Of a stretch of DNA of 64,000 nt, positions 54,099 to 63,929 are shown in pieces (positions within the stretch are counted from its first letter, which is position 1; each line of letters opens with the position of its first letter). The stretch covers positions 3,968,001 to 4,032,000 of the forward strand of contig CP176050.1 in the NCBI GenBank assembly GCA_046199005.1, given 5' to 3'. The notes beneath the pieces are model-generated. The model was given only the letters and a program-made list of their open reading frames with translations. It did no database searches and was not told the origin of the DNA. Origin of the DNA: Ascidiimonas sp046199005. Lineage in GTDB: Bacteria; Bacteroidota; Bacteroidia; Flavobacteriales; Flavobacteriaceae. The position numbers were made by a program, and so were the translations under genes.

Positions 54099-55697
54099 AT
54101 GAAGTTCTTGCTGTCTGCTTGCGTTTTACAGATGCTGTTTTTTGGCTATAACCCGGCACAAGAAGAAGCCGCACCAGTTGAAAAAGCCAAATTCTACCTG
54201 CAAAAGCTTCAGGAGGCGTATAATAACGGGCACTACGAAAAACATAAGGCCTATAGCGATTCGCTTTACGATTTTTCAAAAGCGAATGCACTTACTTCTT
54301 ATGAGATTTTGGGCATGGTAAACCAGGCAGTATACTACAACAACGCCGGGGAGCCTAACGAGTCGATTGCCTTATACAGAAAAGCGCTGGAGCGTTGCGA
54401 TAGTATTCCCGAAGATTATAGAAGTAAGATTATTATCCTGGTAAATCTAGCCAATGTCTATACCCGGGTAGAAGCCAGTGAAAAAGCGATCGACACCTTT
54501 AAAGAGGTGATCGCGCTCCTGGACCAATATGAAGATAACGAACGTATCCGGGCGGCAGCCCTGATGGGACTGGCAAACAATTTTGAAGCAAACAATAATT
54601 CAGAGCAGGCCTTTAGGTATTTTTCGCAGGCAAGAGACCTTGCAAAAAAAACAGATGACGAAACCGTGCTGGTTTTAGCTATCAGCGGTATTAGCGAATA
54701 CTATTACCAACAGGGTGATTACGTACAGGCAATTCGGGAAGGCAAAGAAGCACTTTCAGTTCCGGCTGCTTTAAAGCCCACCAAACACCGGGCCTGGTTA
54801 CTACTTAGGCTGGGTATTTCGGAAGTGAAAATGCAACATCTGGATACAGCGCTCGTATACCTTGAAGAAGCTGCTTTCCTGGGGCAATCTAAAGGACTTA
54901 AAGAAGTTGAAATGCATGCTAACAAACACCTGTTCGAGGTAGACAGTATTAAAGGCAACATACAACGTGCGCAAACCTACAAGGAACAATACCTACTCCT
55001 TAAAAACGAATTTTTGAACAGTCAGAAATCAGCCATACAGTTAGACCTTGAAGAAGACCTTTCTGATAAAAATGAGATCATTGAGTCTAAAGAAACCGTG
55101 ATCTCTAATTTGTTAAAGAACAAAAAAGTGCTACTACTTAGCAGCACCTTATTTGCGATCTTGCTCGCCCTGGTCTCATTTGCTTTTATTCAACACAATC
55201 AACGCTCCAGGAAAAAACGGTTACAGTTACAGGCTAAATTTCAGGATTTGCAAAAACAGTTGGTGACAACGACTAACGGACCTGAAAATGAACCGGAGCA
55301 GGAAAACAGAACTTCAAATTATCGAAATTCTTCCCTTACCAAAGAAGACCTTCATGCCTACAAAAAACAACTACTGGATTTCATGGTGGAAACAAAGCCT
55401 TATCTGAATAGTGAATTATCGCAAAAAGATCTGGCAGCACAATTGAATATCAGCAGTCATTATTTGTCTGAAATTCTCAATAATGGCTTCGATCAAAACT
55501 TCTATACGTTTATTAATTCGTATCGGGTGATGGAAGCGCAACGTCTGATGAAAGCCGACCCAAAACAAAATTCTAAAATTCTGGCCATAGCCTTCGATTC
55601 CGGATTTAAAAGCAAAACATCTTTTAATCGTGCCTTTAAGCAATACATGGGTATGACCCCTTCAGAATACCGTCAGCAATTGCATTCAACTACCTGA
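54099..55697 (+). CDS. TPR-containing transmembrane AraC-family regulator
   Basis: A 532-residue protein: an N-terminal hydrophobic signal, about six TPR-type helix pairs (about 25-330, e.g. E-S-I-A-L-Y-R-K-A-L-E), a membrane helix (about 343-366), a basic coiled-coil linker, and an AraC-type DNA-binding domain (about 433-530, S-Q-K-D-L-A-A-Q-L-N-I-S and F-D-S-G-F-K-S-K-T-S-F-N-R-A-F). The TPR part is probably outside the cytoplasm and senses a signal. The frame also allows a start at 54012, but the ATG at 54099 puts a proper signal sequence first. It lies 113 bases before the adhesin gene, a likely target. Confidence 0.85.
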   Translation: MKFLLSACVLQMLFFGYNPAQEEAAPVEKAKFYLQKLQEAYNNGHYEKHKAYSDSLYDFSKANALTSYEILGMVNQAVYYNNAGEPNESIALYRKALERCDSIPEDYRSKIIILVNLANVYTRVEASEKAIDTFKEVIALLDQYEDNERIRAAALMGLANNFEANNNSEQAFRYFSQARDLAKKTDDETVLVLAISGISEYYYQQGDYVQAIREGKEALSVPAALKPTKHRAWLLLRLGISEVKMQHLDTALVYLEEAAFLGQSKGLKEVEMHANKHLFEVDSIKGNIQRAQTYKEQYLLLKNEFLNSQKSAIQLDLEEDLSDKNEIIESKETVISNLLKNKKVLLLSSTLFAILLALVSFAFIQHNQRSRKKRLQLQAKFQDLQKQLVTTTNGPENEPEQENRTSNYRNSSLTKEDLHAYKKQLLDFMVETKPYLNSELSQKDLAAQLNISSHYLSEILNNGFDQNFYTFINSYRVMEAQRLMKADPKQNSKILAIAFDSGFKSKTSFNRAFKQYMGMTPSEYRQQLHSTT

Positions 55698-55810
55698 TAT
55701 TTGGCAAAAAATTAACAAAAAAGGGTTCCACTCGTTCGGTTGGTACTTTTAAGGCAATTAATCGTAGTAACCTTGCGTTACAACATGCAAACCCAAACTA
55801 AATAACCTAC

Positions 55811-58800
55811 ATGAAAAGAGTATTTTTCACCATAATCTTTGTTTTTACGCTGTTGTATGCCCGGGCAGCAACCCTGTATGTAGATCAATCTGCAGCCCCC
55901 GGAGGGGATGGTTCGAGTTGGATAAATGCCTTTCAAACTATTGAAAGTGCGGTTGCAGTAGCAGTCGCAGGTGATGTTATTTTAATAGCCGAAGGAATTT
56001 ACCAACCAACTAGTGAAATTGATATCACGGTAAGCCTAACAATTAGAGGTGGATATCCCTCTGGTGGTGGAGCGCGGGATATTGCCGCTAATGCCACCCA
56101 GGTACAGGGTGATTTTGATCCGGGTAATCTGCTGCTCAGAGTATTTGATATTTCAACAGGGGCTCCCACAACTATAGAAGGCATTCGAGTCTTTAGAGCC
56201 AGGTATGGTATAGACACACGTTCTAACCTCATTCTTAATAATGTTCAACTCGAAAAATTCAGCAGCTTTGGTGTTCGTCTTTCTGGAACCACCATCGCAT
56301 CCTGTTCGATAAACAACTGTAATTTTTCTAATTTTTCGGGTACGGCAGTAACCAATAATGCGATTGTTACTAATTTGAGTATTTCAAATACCATTTTTCA
56401 ACAGTCTGGTGGACGGGCGATTTCAGTGGATGATGAAGTTACGAGTTTCAATTTTAGCAATATCATTATTCGTAATTTTAACACAGACAACAGAATTCTG
56501 TATTTTACTGACAACACCGGAAGTATTACCGGTCTTAAAGCGTATAACAATACGCTTACCAGTTCAGGATCTATTATCCTTCAAAACAATGCCAACGTAA
56601 GCATAAGTGATGCTGAATTTCTCAATAATGTGGGTGCCAATGGTGCTACCTGTATTCAAACTTCCGACGGTTCTTTAACCATTAACAATAGTACCTTTAC
56701 GAATAATACGGCCATCGGGTCAGGACCCAAATCGGTGTTTAATATCTGGGATACGGTTTTTACGGTTACGAACTCCTATTTTGGTAACAACTTTGCGCAG
56801 GGTACCTTTTCAGGCCTGGCAGAGATTAGGGCAGATGACACCGATGCACTGGCTACTTTTGACAATTGTACCTTTTTTCAAAACAGTATTCTTGGCTCAA
56901 GTCAGCAGGGCATTATTGATGGCTCCTATGACACTAATTTATTGATTAATAATTGCGTTTTTGATGCCAATTCGAGTCCGGGACAGTTTGTCTTGGACTG
57001 CTTTACGCCAAGTGGCGTAACGGTTACGAATACGGTCTTTAAGAATCATTCGGTCGGACCGGGAACTTTGAGTATTGATTATGTGGAGAGAGGTACCGGG
57101 GGTGGTATACGGGTTGAAGGAAATACCTTTATCAATAACAATAATACTTCTGTAGACCTGGGAAGGATGACCGATTTTACCATGCGGGACAATCGATTTT
57201 ATGGTAATGTTCTCGTAGACATCAGCCGCACCGGACCGGGTGTAATTACCAATGAATACTACGAGGGAAATAGCAATGGCTCCCGTTTTATGACTTTGGG
57301 AGATACTGAGATCGACCTCAGGAATTCCATCATGATCTCTACCGCTGCCAACACAGACCACCGCCTCATAAATTCCGGCGGGAATACAGCTCTTGATATT
57401 ATAAACTGTACATTCACTGCACGTGATTTCGCAAATACCAACGTAAGTGTTGGCTTTAATGCCGATCTTGCTTCAAGACTACGAAACTCTATTATCTGGT
57501 CTGGAAGCAACTTATCTCAAGACGGATTTCACGGAAATATTTCAAATCTGGCCGTACGCTATTCATTGGTAAAAGGTCAAAATCCGGCAGGGGCAGGTAA
57601 TTTAAACGGAAATCAGGTAGGCAATGCTCCTGTATTTGTCAATCCGCAAAGTGGTGATTTCAGAGAACAACGTTGCTCACCTACTGTCAATGCAGGAAAT
57701 AATGCTTTTACTGGTCTTACTCTTGACCTCAACGGGGAACCGCGTGTCGTGCAAACTACGATTAATATGGGTGCCTATGAATTTCAAGGAAATAGAAATG
57801 CTTCCTGTACAAGCCCTGCCCTTCCGCCCTGCACAGCGTTGACCAATCCTGTAAGCGGACAAAATAATGTAGCTGCAAACACAAATATAACATGGGGTAC
57901 TGCCGCCCGGGCAGATGGTTACCGAATTAGTTTAGGTACCTCCCCGGGAGGGACTGAGCTCATAGACAATTTTACTGTTCTGGGCAGCAACTCCTATGAT
58001 CCTCCTTTTGATCTACCCGAGGGACAAACCATTTACGTCACCATAATTCCCTTTAATGAAACGGGAACTGCTGCGGGATGTGGTGAAGAAAGTTTTACGA
58101 TCGCTGCACCTGCTACAGGTTCAAATCCTCCAGCATGCGGCACCCTTTCTGCCCCGGTGAACGGAGCGACAGGAGTGGCTGTTACTACCGATATTAGCTG
58201 GAATGCGGTACCCGGAGCCGATGGTTATCTGATAAGCGTAGGGACCAGTTCAGGCGGAACTGATATCAGGGATTCATTTGATGGTGGAAACACCACTATA
58301 TATGACCTGCCTGCTGATCTACCCGACAATAGGCAAATTTTTGTAACCATCATCCCCTACAATTCAGTGGGGAACGCGAACTCCTGTGCCGAAGCCTCCT
58401 TTACCACGGGAGTATCAGGAACAGCACCCAATTGTACCTCGCTAACAACACCTACCAATGGCGCGACCAATGTAGCGATTACTACCGATCTTTCCTGGAC
58501 GGCGGTTGCCAATGCAGACGGATATTTTTTAACCGTGGGAACCACCTCAGGCGGAAACGACATTTTGAATGCATTTGACGCAGGCAACGTGACTACCTAC
58601 AATTTACCCACCGACCTACCGGAAAATCAGCAGATCTTTGTCACCATCGTACCGTATAACAGCACTGGAAACGCTTCCGGATGCACAGAAGAAAGTTTTA
58701 CGACAGAAATCGTCATCTCCGACAGACCCTTTATTACCACCTGGGAAACTACTACTGCTAATGAAACCATCACCATCCCAACCAGACCCTTTTTCGGCAC

Positions 58801-61639
58801 CTATGATTATACTGTAGATTGGGGAGACGGATCTGTTGACACCAATGTAACCGGAGATATTACGCATACCTATGTTTCTCCTGGAATACAGACCGTTAGA
58901 ATTACAGGTGTTTTCCCGCAAATACATTTTAATGGCACGGCAGTAGACCGCGATAAAATCCTTACCATTGAACAATGGGGAGATATTGAATGGAGGGCAC
59001 TTACACAAGCTTTTAAAGGTTGTAGTAGATTAACGATTACCAATCCTTCCATAGACGTACCCGATCTCTCTCGTGTAACCAATATGTCTGAAGTATTCGC
59101 AGATGCGACAGCTTTCAATGGCGATATCACGCAATGGGATGTAAGTACCATCACCAATATGGCACTGGCATTTCAAAGAGCGAGTAGTTTTAACCGAGAT
59201 ATCGGGAATTGGGATGTGAGCAATGTTGTTTCTATGAACAGGCTGTTTGAAAGTGCTACTGTATTCAATCAAAATATTGGAAACTGGGATACAGGCAATG
59301 TAACTAGTATGGCGGTGATGTTTGTGGGTACGAACGACTTTAATCAGGATATTGGCAACTGGAATGTAAGCCAGGTGACCGATATGAACACCATGTTTGG
59401 CTTTGCTACCAGTTTTAATCAGGATATCGGCAGATGGAATACTGCCAACGTAACCAATATGAACCAGATGTTTTTGGGTGCTTCTGCTTTTAATCAGGAT
59501 ATAAGCGGTTGGGACGTTTCTCAGGTAACAGCAATGATTGTTATGTTCTCCGGTGCATCCAGCTTTAATCAAAATATCGGAGGCTGGAATGTGAGCAATG
59601 TGACCAATATGAACCAGATGTTTCGCAATGCTGTGGCCTTTGATCAGGATCTCTCTAACTGGAATATGAGAAATGTGACTGATGCCAACCAGATGTTTGC
59701 CGGCGTAACCCTTTCTGTTCCTAACTACGAGGCACTTCTCATTGGGTGGAACAGGCAAAATCTTCAGAGAGATGTACGCTTTAGTGGCGGAAATAGCACC
59801 TATTGCTCCCAGGAAGCTGAAGATGCCCGTGCCAATATGACTTCGTCTGCTGGTTGGAATTGGATGATTACCGATGGGGGTCGTGGTGGTAGCAGCCTGT
59901 CTTTTGATCCGGTAGCCGATGTGACCTCAGTTAACAGTTATGTCTTACCTGCTATAACAGGAACCAATCTTACTGGAAATGAACGTTATTATACGGCACC
60001 TGATGGAGGAGGTACTGCCTATGCGGCGGGAGATGAGATCTTTTTCGCTGATTTTGCGACGTATCCTGTTCGCTTGTATCTCTATGATACATCGGTGTGT
60101 AATAGTGCCGAAGAAAGCTTTCTGCTTACCATTACAGCTACTTCCCTACCTGCCTGTACTTCATTGGTTCTGCCTGCGGATGGTGCTACAAACGTACCGA
60201 TCTCGACCGATCTTTCATGGACGGCAACCTCTGACACAAATGGTTACTTAATAACGGTGGGAACCTCGTCAGGAGGAAATGATATTCTGGATGCTTTTGA
60301 CGTTGGGAATGTAACAATTTACGACCTGCCTACTGACCTGCCAGCAAATCAGCAAATATTTGTGACCATTATTCCATATAATACAACTGGCAATGCCTCT
60401 GGATGTAGCGAAGAAAGTTTTACCACCGAAACGGTAGCTACCGTACCAAATTGTACTTCGTTGGCCAGTCCTACGAATGCCGCGACCAATGTCGCTATCG
60501 CAACCGACCTGTCCTGGACGGCGGTTACCAATGCCGACGGTTACCGAATTACCGTGGGTACTACCTCCGGAGCAGGCGACATCTTAAACGCGGTAGATGT
60601 GGGCAACGTGACTACCTATGATTTACCAACGGATTTACCCGATAATCAGCAGATCTTTGTAACCATCGTACCGTATAACAGCACTGGAAACGCTTCCGGA
60701 TGCAGCGAAGAAAGTTTTACCACCGAAACGGTAGCTACCGTACCAAATTGTACTTCGCTGGCCAGTCCTGCGAATGGCGCGACCAATGTCGCTATCGCAA
60801 CCGACCTGTCCTGGACTGACGTAGCAGAGGCAGATGGATATTTCCTAACTGTTGGAACAGCTTCCGGGGCTGGCAATATTCTCAACGCCTTTGATGTTGG
60901 AAATGTAACGACCTACGATTTACCTGCCAACCTACCGGAAGATCAGCAGATCTTTGTGACCATCATTCCTTATAATACAACGGGTACTGCTTCCGGATGC
61001 AACGAAGAAAGTTTTACAACAGAAATACTCATTTCTTCTGACGTGCCTTCCTGTACCCGTATGACGTTCCCAGTACCTGGTTTCACTGATGTGGATGTGA
61101 ATACTGAAATAAGTTGGGAAGCCGTAGCTGAAGCAGAAGGATATGTATTGAGCATCGGCACCACTGATGGCGGTACAGATTTAGTAGACAATCTCGATGT
61201 AGGATTGACAACCTCTTATCAGCCCATATCGGAACTCCCGTATGACACTGAAATATTTGTGACTATCATTCCTTATAACACTAACGGTGATGCGAGCGGT
61301 TGTACTTCGCAATCGTTTACCACTATGATGGAGCCCGTTAATGAAGTAGAAACACTATATGGTTTTTCACCGGATGGTGATGGAATTAATGAATATTGGG
61401 TAATTGGCGGAATCGAAACTGTTCCTGATAATACGGTATCCATTTACAATCGCTGGGGGGATTTGGTCTTTCAGGTGAATGGATACGACAATAGAAACAG
61501 GGTTTTCCGCGGTATTGCTAATAAAAAAACCGGCATGGGAGCCGATGTACTCCCATCGGGAACCTACTTTTTTAATATTCAGGCAAACGGAACTCAAAAT
61601 CTTAAAAAACTACAGGGATTTGTAGTCATAAAGCGATAA
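55811..61639 (+). CDS. Large T9SS-secreted surface protein (beta-helix, Fn3-like repeats, PKD, DUF285, type B CTD)
   Basis: A 1942-residue adhesin-like protein. Order: signal peptide (1-19); right-handed beta-helix with many N-N/N-T turns (about 20-640); three Fn3-like repeats of about 100 residues (673-968), each with C-T-x-L, I-S-W or L-S-W, and V-T-I-I/V-P-Y-N; a PKD domain (about 973-1040, V-D-W-G-D-G-S-V); BspA-type DUF285 repeats with F-N-Q-D-I-G-N-W-[DN]-V-S (about 1056-1313); an Ig-like part; four more Fn3-like repeats (1448-1850); and the gliding-associated type B C-terminal domain (F-S-P-D-G-D-G-I-N-E, Y-N-R-W-G). T9SS exports it to the surface. The PorP/SprF-like gene 4 bases later is the expected partner. 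Confidence 0.93.
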   Translation: MKRVFFTIIFVFTLLYARAATLYVDQSAAPGGDGSSWINAFQTIESAVAVAVAGDVILIAEGIYQPTSEIDITVSLTIRGGYPSGGGARDIAANATQVQGDFDPGNLLLRVFDISTGAPTTIEGIRVFRARYGIDTRSNLILNNVQLEKFSSFGVRLSGTTIASCSINNCNFSNFSGTAVTNNAIVTNLSISNTIFQQSGGRAISVDDEVTSFNFSNIIIRNFNTDNRILYFTDNTGSITGLKAYNNTLTSSGSIILQNNANVSISDAEFLNNVGANGATCIQTSDGSLTINNSTFTNNTAIGSGPKSVFNIWDTVFTVTNSYFGNNFAQGTFSGLAEIRADDTDALATFDNCTFFQNSILGSSQQGIIDGSYDTNLLINNCVFDANSSPGQFVLDCFTPSGVTVTNTVFKNHSVGPGTLSIDYVERGTGGGIRVEGNTFINNNNTSVDLGRMTDFTMRDNRFYGNVLVDISRTGPGVITNEYYEGNSNGSRFMTLGDTEIDLRNSIMISTAANTDHRLINSGGNTALDIINCTFTARDFANTNVSVGFNADLASRLRNSIIWSGSNLSQDGFHGNISNLAVRYSLVKGQNPAGAGNLNGNQVGNAPVFVNPQSGDFREQRCSPTVNAGNNAFTGLTLDLNGEPRVVQTTINMGAYEFQGNRNASCTSPALPPCTALTNPVSGQNNVAANTNITWGTAARADGYRISLGTSPGGTELIDNFTVLGSNSYDPPFDLPEGQTIYVTIIPFNETGTAAGCGEESFTIAAPATGSNPPACGTLSAPVNGATGVAVTTDISWNAVPGADGYLISVGTSSGGTDIRDSFDGGNTTIYDLPADLPDNRQIFVTIIPYNSVGNANSCAEASFTTGVSGTAPNCTSLTTPTNGATNVAITTDLSWTAVANADGYFLTVGTTSGGNDILNAFDAGNVTTYNLPTDLPENQQIFVTIVPYNSTGNASGCTEESFTTEIVISDRPFITTWETTTANETITIPTRPFFGTYDYTVDWGDGSVDTNVTGDITHTYVSPGIQTVRITGVFPQIHFNGTAVDRDKILTIEQWGDIEWRALTQAFKGCSRLTITNPSIDVPDLSRVTNMSEVFADATAFNGDITQWDVSTITNMALAFQRASSFNRDIGNWDVSNVVSMNRLFESATVFNQNIGNWDTGNVTSMAVMFVGTNDFNQDIGNWNVSQVTDMNTMFGFATSFNQDIGRWNTANVTNMNQMFLGASAFNQDISGWDVSQVTAMIVMFSGASSFNQNIGGWNVSNVTNMNQMFRNAVAFDQDLSNWNMRNVTDANQMFAGVTLSVPNYEALLIGWNRQNLQRDVRFSGGNSTYCSQEAEDARANMTSSAGWNWMITDGGRGGSSLSFDPVADVTSVNSYVLPAITGTNLTGNERYYTAPDGGGTAYAAGDEIFFADFATYPVRLYLYDTSVCNSAEESFLLTITATSLPACTSLVLPADGATNVPISTDLSWTATSDTNGYLITVGTSSGGNDILDAFDVGNVTIYDLPTDLPANQQIFVTIIPYNTTGNASGCSEESFTTETVATVPNCTSLASPTNAATNVAIATDLSWTAVTNADGYRITVGTTSGAGDILNAVDVGNVTTYDLPTDLPDNQQIFVTIVPYNSTGNASGCSEESFTTETVATVPNCTSLASPANGATNVAIATDLSWTDVAEADGYFLTVGTASGAGNILNAFDVGNVTTYDLPANLPEDQQIFVTIIPYNTTGTASGCNEESFTTEILISSDVPSCTRMTFPVPGFTDVDVNTEISWEAVAEAEGYVLSIGTTDGGTDLVDNLDVGLTTSYQPISELPYDTEIFVTIIPYNTNGDASGCTSQSFTTMMEPVNEVETLYGFSPDGDGINEYWVIGGIETVPDNTVSIYNRWGDLVFQVNGYDNRNRVFRGIANKKTGMGADVLPSGTYFFNIQANGTQNLKKLQGFVVIKR
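60399..60830 (+). repeat. Near-identical 300-bp direct repeats inside the adhesin gene
   Basis: About 125 bases from 60399 recur from 60699 with only a few changes. The period is 300 bases, or 100 codons, matching Fn3-like repeats 5 and 6. Other repeat units are more diverged. This suggests recent duplication or gene conversion. Confidence 0.8.
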
Positions 61640-61643
61640 AAAC

Positions 61644-62576
61644 ATGAATAATTGTCCCAAAAAAATCGCTTTTATAGCGAGTATATTAATCTTGATAGTA
61701 ATTCCTATACAGATAGAAGCGCAGCAAACGCCAGGTTTTGCAGAGTATAATTACAATCCGTATCTCATTAACGGTGCCTTTGCTGGTCTTGCTGGCACTA
61801 CCGAAATGTCGTTGACCAATTCAGGTTTTTTTAATTCGCTGGAGGGAAGCCCGGAGACTTTTGGACTGACTATACACACCGATTTAAATCGGGGTAAAGT
61901 AGGCCTGGGTGCTGGCTTTATCAGAGATCAACTAGGCGTAACAACTTCAACCCGTGGATTTGCTACCTACGCTTACCGCATCTTCTTCGATACAAAAAGG
62001 GATCGCCCTTACTGGCAGATCTATACTCCTAATGCGCTCTCTTTTTCAATATCGGCAGGGTTGCAGCAATACGAAGAAAATTTGTTGTCTTTGGGGATTA
62101 TGAACGATCCGAATTTTGCTCAGAACATCAACGCTACCATCCCCACGCTGGGAGTGGGTGTCTTATTAAACCTGGCACAATTTTACGTGGGCTTTTCATC
62201 TCCTAATATTTTTGGAGACAGCCTTGCCAACGACGATGCACTGGATTTGTCTGCAGTATATCATGGTTATCTGGGTTATCACTTTTTCTCAGACAGATTT
62301 GAAGAATTTATGATCAAGCCCAATGCCCTTATTAAATATGAAAACGGAGCGCCGCTGCAGGTAGACCTCAACGTTTCAATGAATTTTAAAAAGCGTTTTG
62401 AGGTAGGAGCAGGCTACCGAACGAATAGTTCTATCAATCTGCTTGCCGGTATCTATGTCCTAGAAAATCTAAGAGCGATCTATCAATATAACATCGCTTC
62501 GGCTGATACCCCTTTTGGAAATACGCATGGTATTGTAATTAGCTACCGGTTTGGTAAAGGTTTTTACGAAAACTAA
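61644..62576 (+). CDS. PorP/SprF family T9SS-associated outer-membrane protein
   Basis: A 310-residue protein with a signal peptide ending near I-E-A-Q-Q and a beta-barrel-like body (Y-N-Y-N-P-Y-L-I-N-G-A-F-A-G near residue 35, ending G-I-V-I-S-Y-R-F-G). It belongs to the PorP/SprF family. SprF-like proteins are needed for secretion of the type B CTD protein encoded just upstream (known for SprB/SprF). The 4-base gap after the adhesin shows an operon. Confidence 0.93.
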   Translation: MNNCPKKIAFIASILILIVIPIQIEAQQTPGFAEYNYNPYLINGAFAGLAGTTEMSLTNSGFFNSLEGSPETFGLTIHTDLNRGKVGLGAGFIRDQLGVTTSTRGFATYAYRIFFDTKRDRPYWQIYTPNALSFSISAGLQQYEENLLSLGIMNDPNFAQNINATIPTLGVGVLLNLAQFYVGFSSPNIFGDSLANDDALDLSAVYHGYLGYHFFSDRFEEFMIKPNALIKYENGAPLQVDLNVSMNFKKRFEVGAGYRTNSSINLLAGIYVLENLRAIYQYNIASADTPFGNTHGIVISYRFGKGFYEN

Positions 62577-62747
62577 TCTTTAAAGAAGTTTTAACCAGAC
62601 ACCTCAAACGGTCCTGACAAGAACCACTTACAACATAGCAACACTGATTCCATACCCGCTTAAGAAGCACATCTTTATGGGTAAATTAATCAGGTTGTTT
62701 TAAAATCTTAGTAAAAGGGAACAATGTATAGATAATGATTAACAGCG

Positions 62748-63305
62748 TTAGCTAAGTGTATCTGCATTGGGATGTTCCTCTTCCCAGATACCATTTACTA
62801 TATTTATATTACTGCTAAATACCATTTTCAACATATAAAATACCGGTATTCCCATTAATAGTGTACACAACGTAGGTATAATATAATCGTAGATAAAGTT
62901 TGAGATCTTAAGGGTTTCTGCAATGGAGATAGTGATCAAAATAAAACATCCTGCACCTAAAGCCAAGCTTACGTAGCGCAACATTCGTGTGGCTTGCCGA
63001 TAGTAATATCTGGCATTTCTTTTATTGATACGAACAGGATAGTTAAACAGCCAGGGGTATTGGTTCAGTTTATAGATTCCCATAACGATCAAACCAAATA
63101 TCACAGGAATTATCCATAGATCCTCTCTGGGAGACAGTCCATTCGCATCTTTTCCAAACCAATTTACCTGCAAATGTATCTGTTCTGGGAGCCGCTCATA
63201 ATACAGGGCAATAAATACGATAGACCCTACGATCAATAGAAAGGAAACGATCTCCAGTATCTTTTCACGGGTATTCTTCGCTATTTTTATCCGAATTAAA
63301 TTCAT
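62748..63305 (-). CDS. DUF1648-like membrane protein
   Basis: A 185-residue inner-membrane protein with four predicted helices (about 18-36, 64-82, 110-130, 140-162). Y-Y-E-R-L-P-E-Q-I-H-L-Q-V-N-W-F-G after helix 1 resembles the L-P-x-x-I-P-x-H-x-x-x-x-G motif of DUF1648, a domain often found in membrane proteins near peptide-antibiotic sensing genes. The function is unknown. It is a single gene with a spacer of about 170 bases on the adhesin side. Confidence 0.62.
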   Translation of the reverse strand: MNLIRIKIAKNTREKILEIVSFLLIVGSIVFIALYYERLPEQIHLQVNWFGKDANGLSPREDLWIIPVIFGLIVMGIYKLNQYPWLFNYPVRINKRNARYYYRQATRMLRYVSLALGAGCFILITISIAETLKISNFIYDYIIPTLCTLLMGIPVFYMLKMVFSSNINIVNGIWEEEHPNADTLS

Positions 63306-63455
63306 CTTATTGCACTTTACCAGTCAGGGGGCAGCATAAGGGAGCATAGCGAAATGGGACCTTAAATATAAGAAAAATCTTTATTCCGACCATACGTTAG
63401 TCGAGATGAACTGAGGATAGCATTCAAAAAATACACTCGTAAAAAACGTGTTTGA

Positions 63456-63929
63456 TTATTTTTTTACTTCAATTACAGGCTGGTGAGTCACTTTAAAATT
63501 GCAGGAGTTGGCAATGAAACACATGGCATTTGCTTCTTTATGTAATTCAGTTGCCTTTGTGATCATGTCTGCATCCTTTACTATAACGTGGGGATGTAAA
63601 GTAACCGCAGTAAAACGTCCGCTTCCGGTTTCGTTTTCTTCCATTACACCGGTAGCCGCATCACTATATTGAGTAACGATGACCTTATGAGCCGAGCATA
63701 AATGTAAATACCACAACATATGACAGCTGGTCAGAGAAGAAAGAAAAAGTTCTTCCGGATTGTATCGGGTGGGATCTCCTCGAAAAGTAGGATCGGAAGA
63801 TCCCTGAATAGGATGTTCCTTACCATTTGCAGTAATCACGTGATTTCTTGAATAAGATTGATAACTCTTGGTTCCATCCCCCTCATTACCTATCCATTCA
63901 ATCGATGCCTGATACTCATGTTTTTTCAT
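63456..63929 (-). CDS. OsmC-family protein
   Basis: A 157-residue protein of the OsmC/Ohr superfamily. Cys69 (S-S-L-T-S-C-H-M) and Cys143 (I-A-N-S-C-N-F) occupy the positions of the two active cysteines that reduce organic peroxides; C78 and C137 are extra. Y-N-P-E-E-L-F-L-S-S is the family motif. The missing C-P-V (here C-N-F) suggests a divergent member, possibly with another substrate. The last 70 bases of the window beyond it hold no gene. Confidence 0.87.
   Translation of the reverse strand: MKKHEYQASIEWIGNEGDGTKSYQSYSRNHVITANGKEHPIQGSSDPTFRGDPTRYNPEELFLSSLTSCHMLWYLHLCSAHKVIVTQYSDAATGVMEENETGSGRFTAVTLHPHVIVKDADMITKATELHKEANAMCFIANSCNFKVTHQPVIEVKK

Noticed and set aside
59030..59758. A 242-codon open frame antisense to the adhesin
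   Set aside because: It mirrors the repetitive DUF285 coding region; its residues are a repeating by-product of that sequence, with no promoter or family likeness.
60150..61000. Regular 300-bp direct repeats as a possible CRISPR array
   Set aside because: The repeats are long, diverged and in frame within one protein; no cas genes are present.
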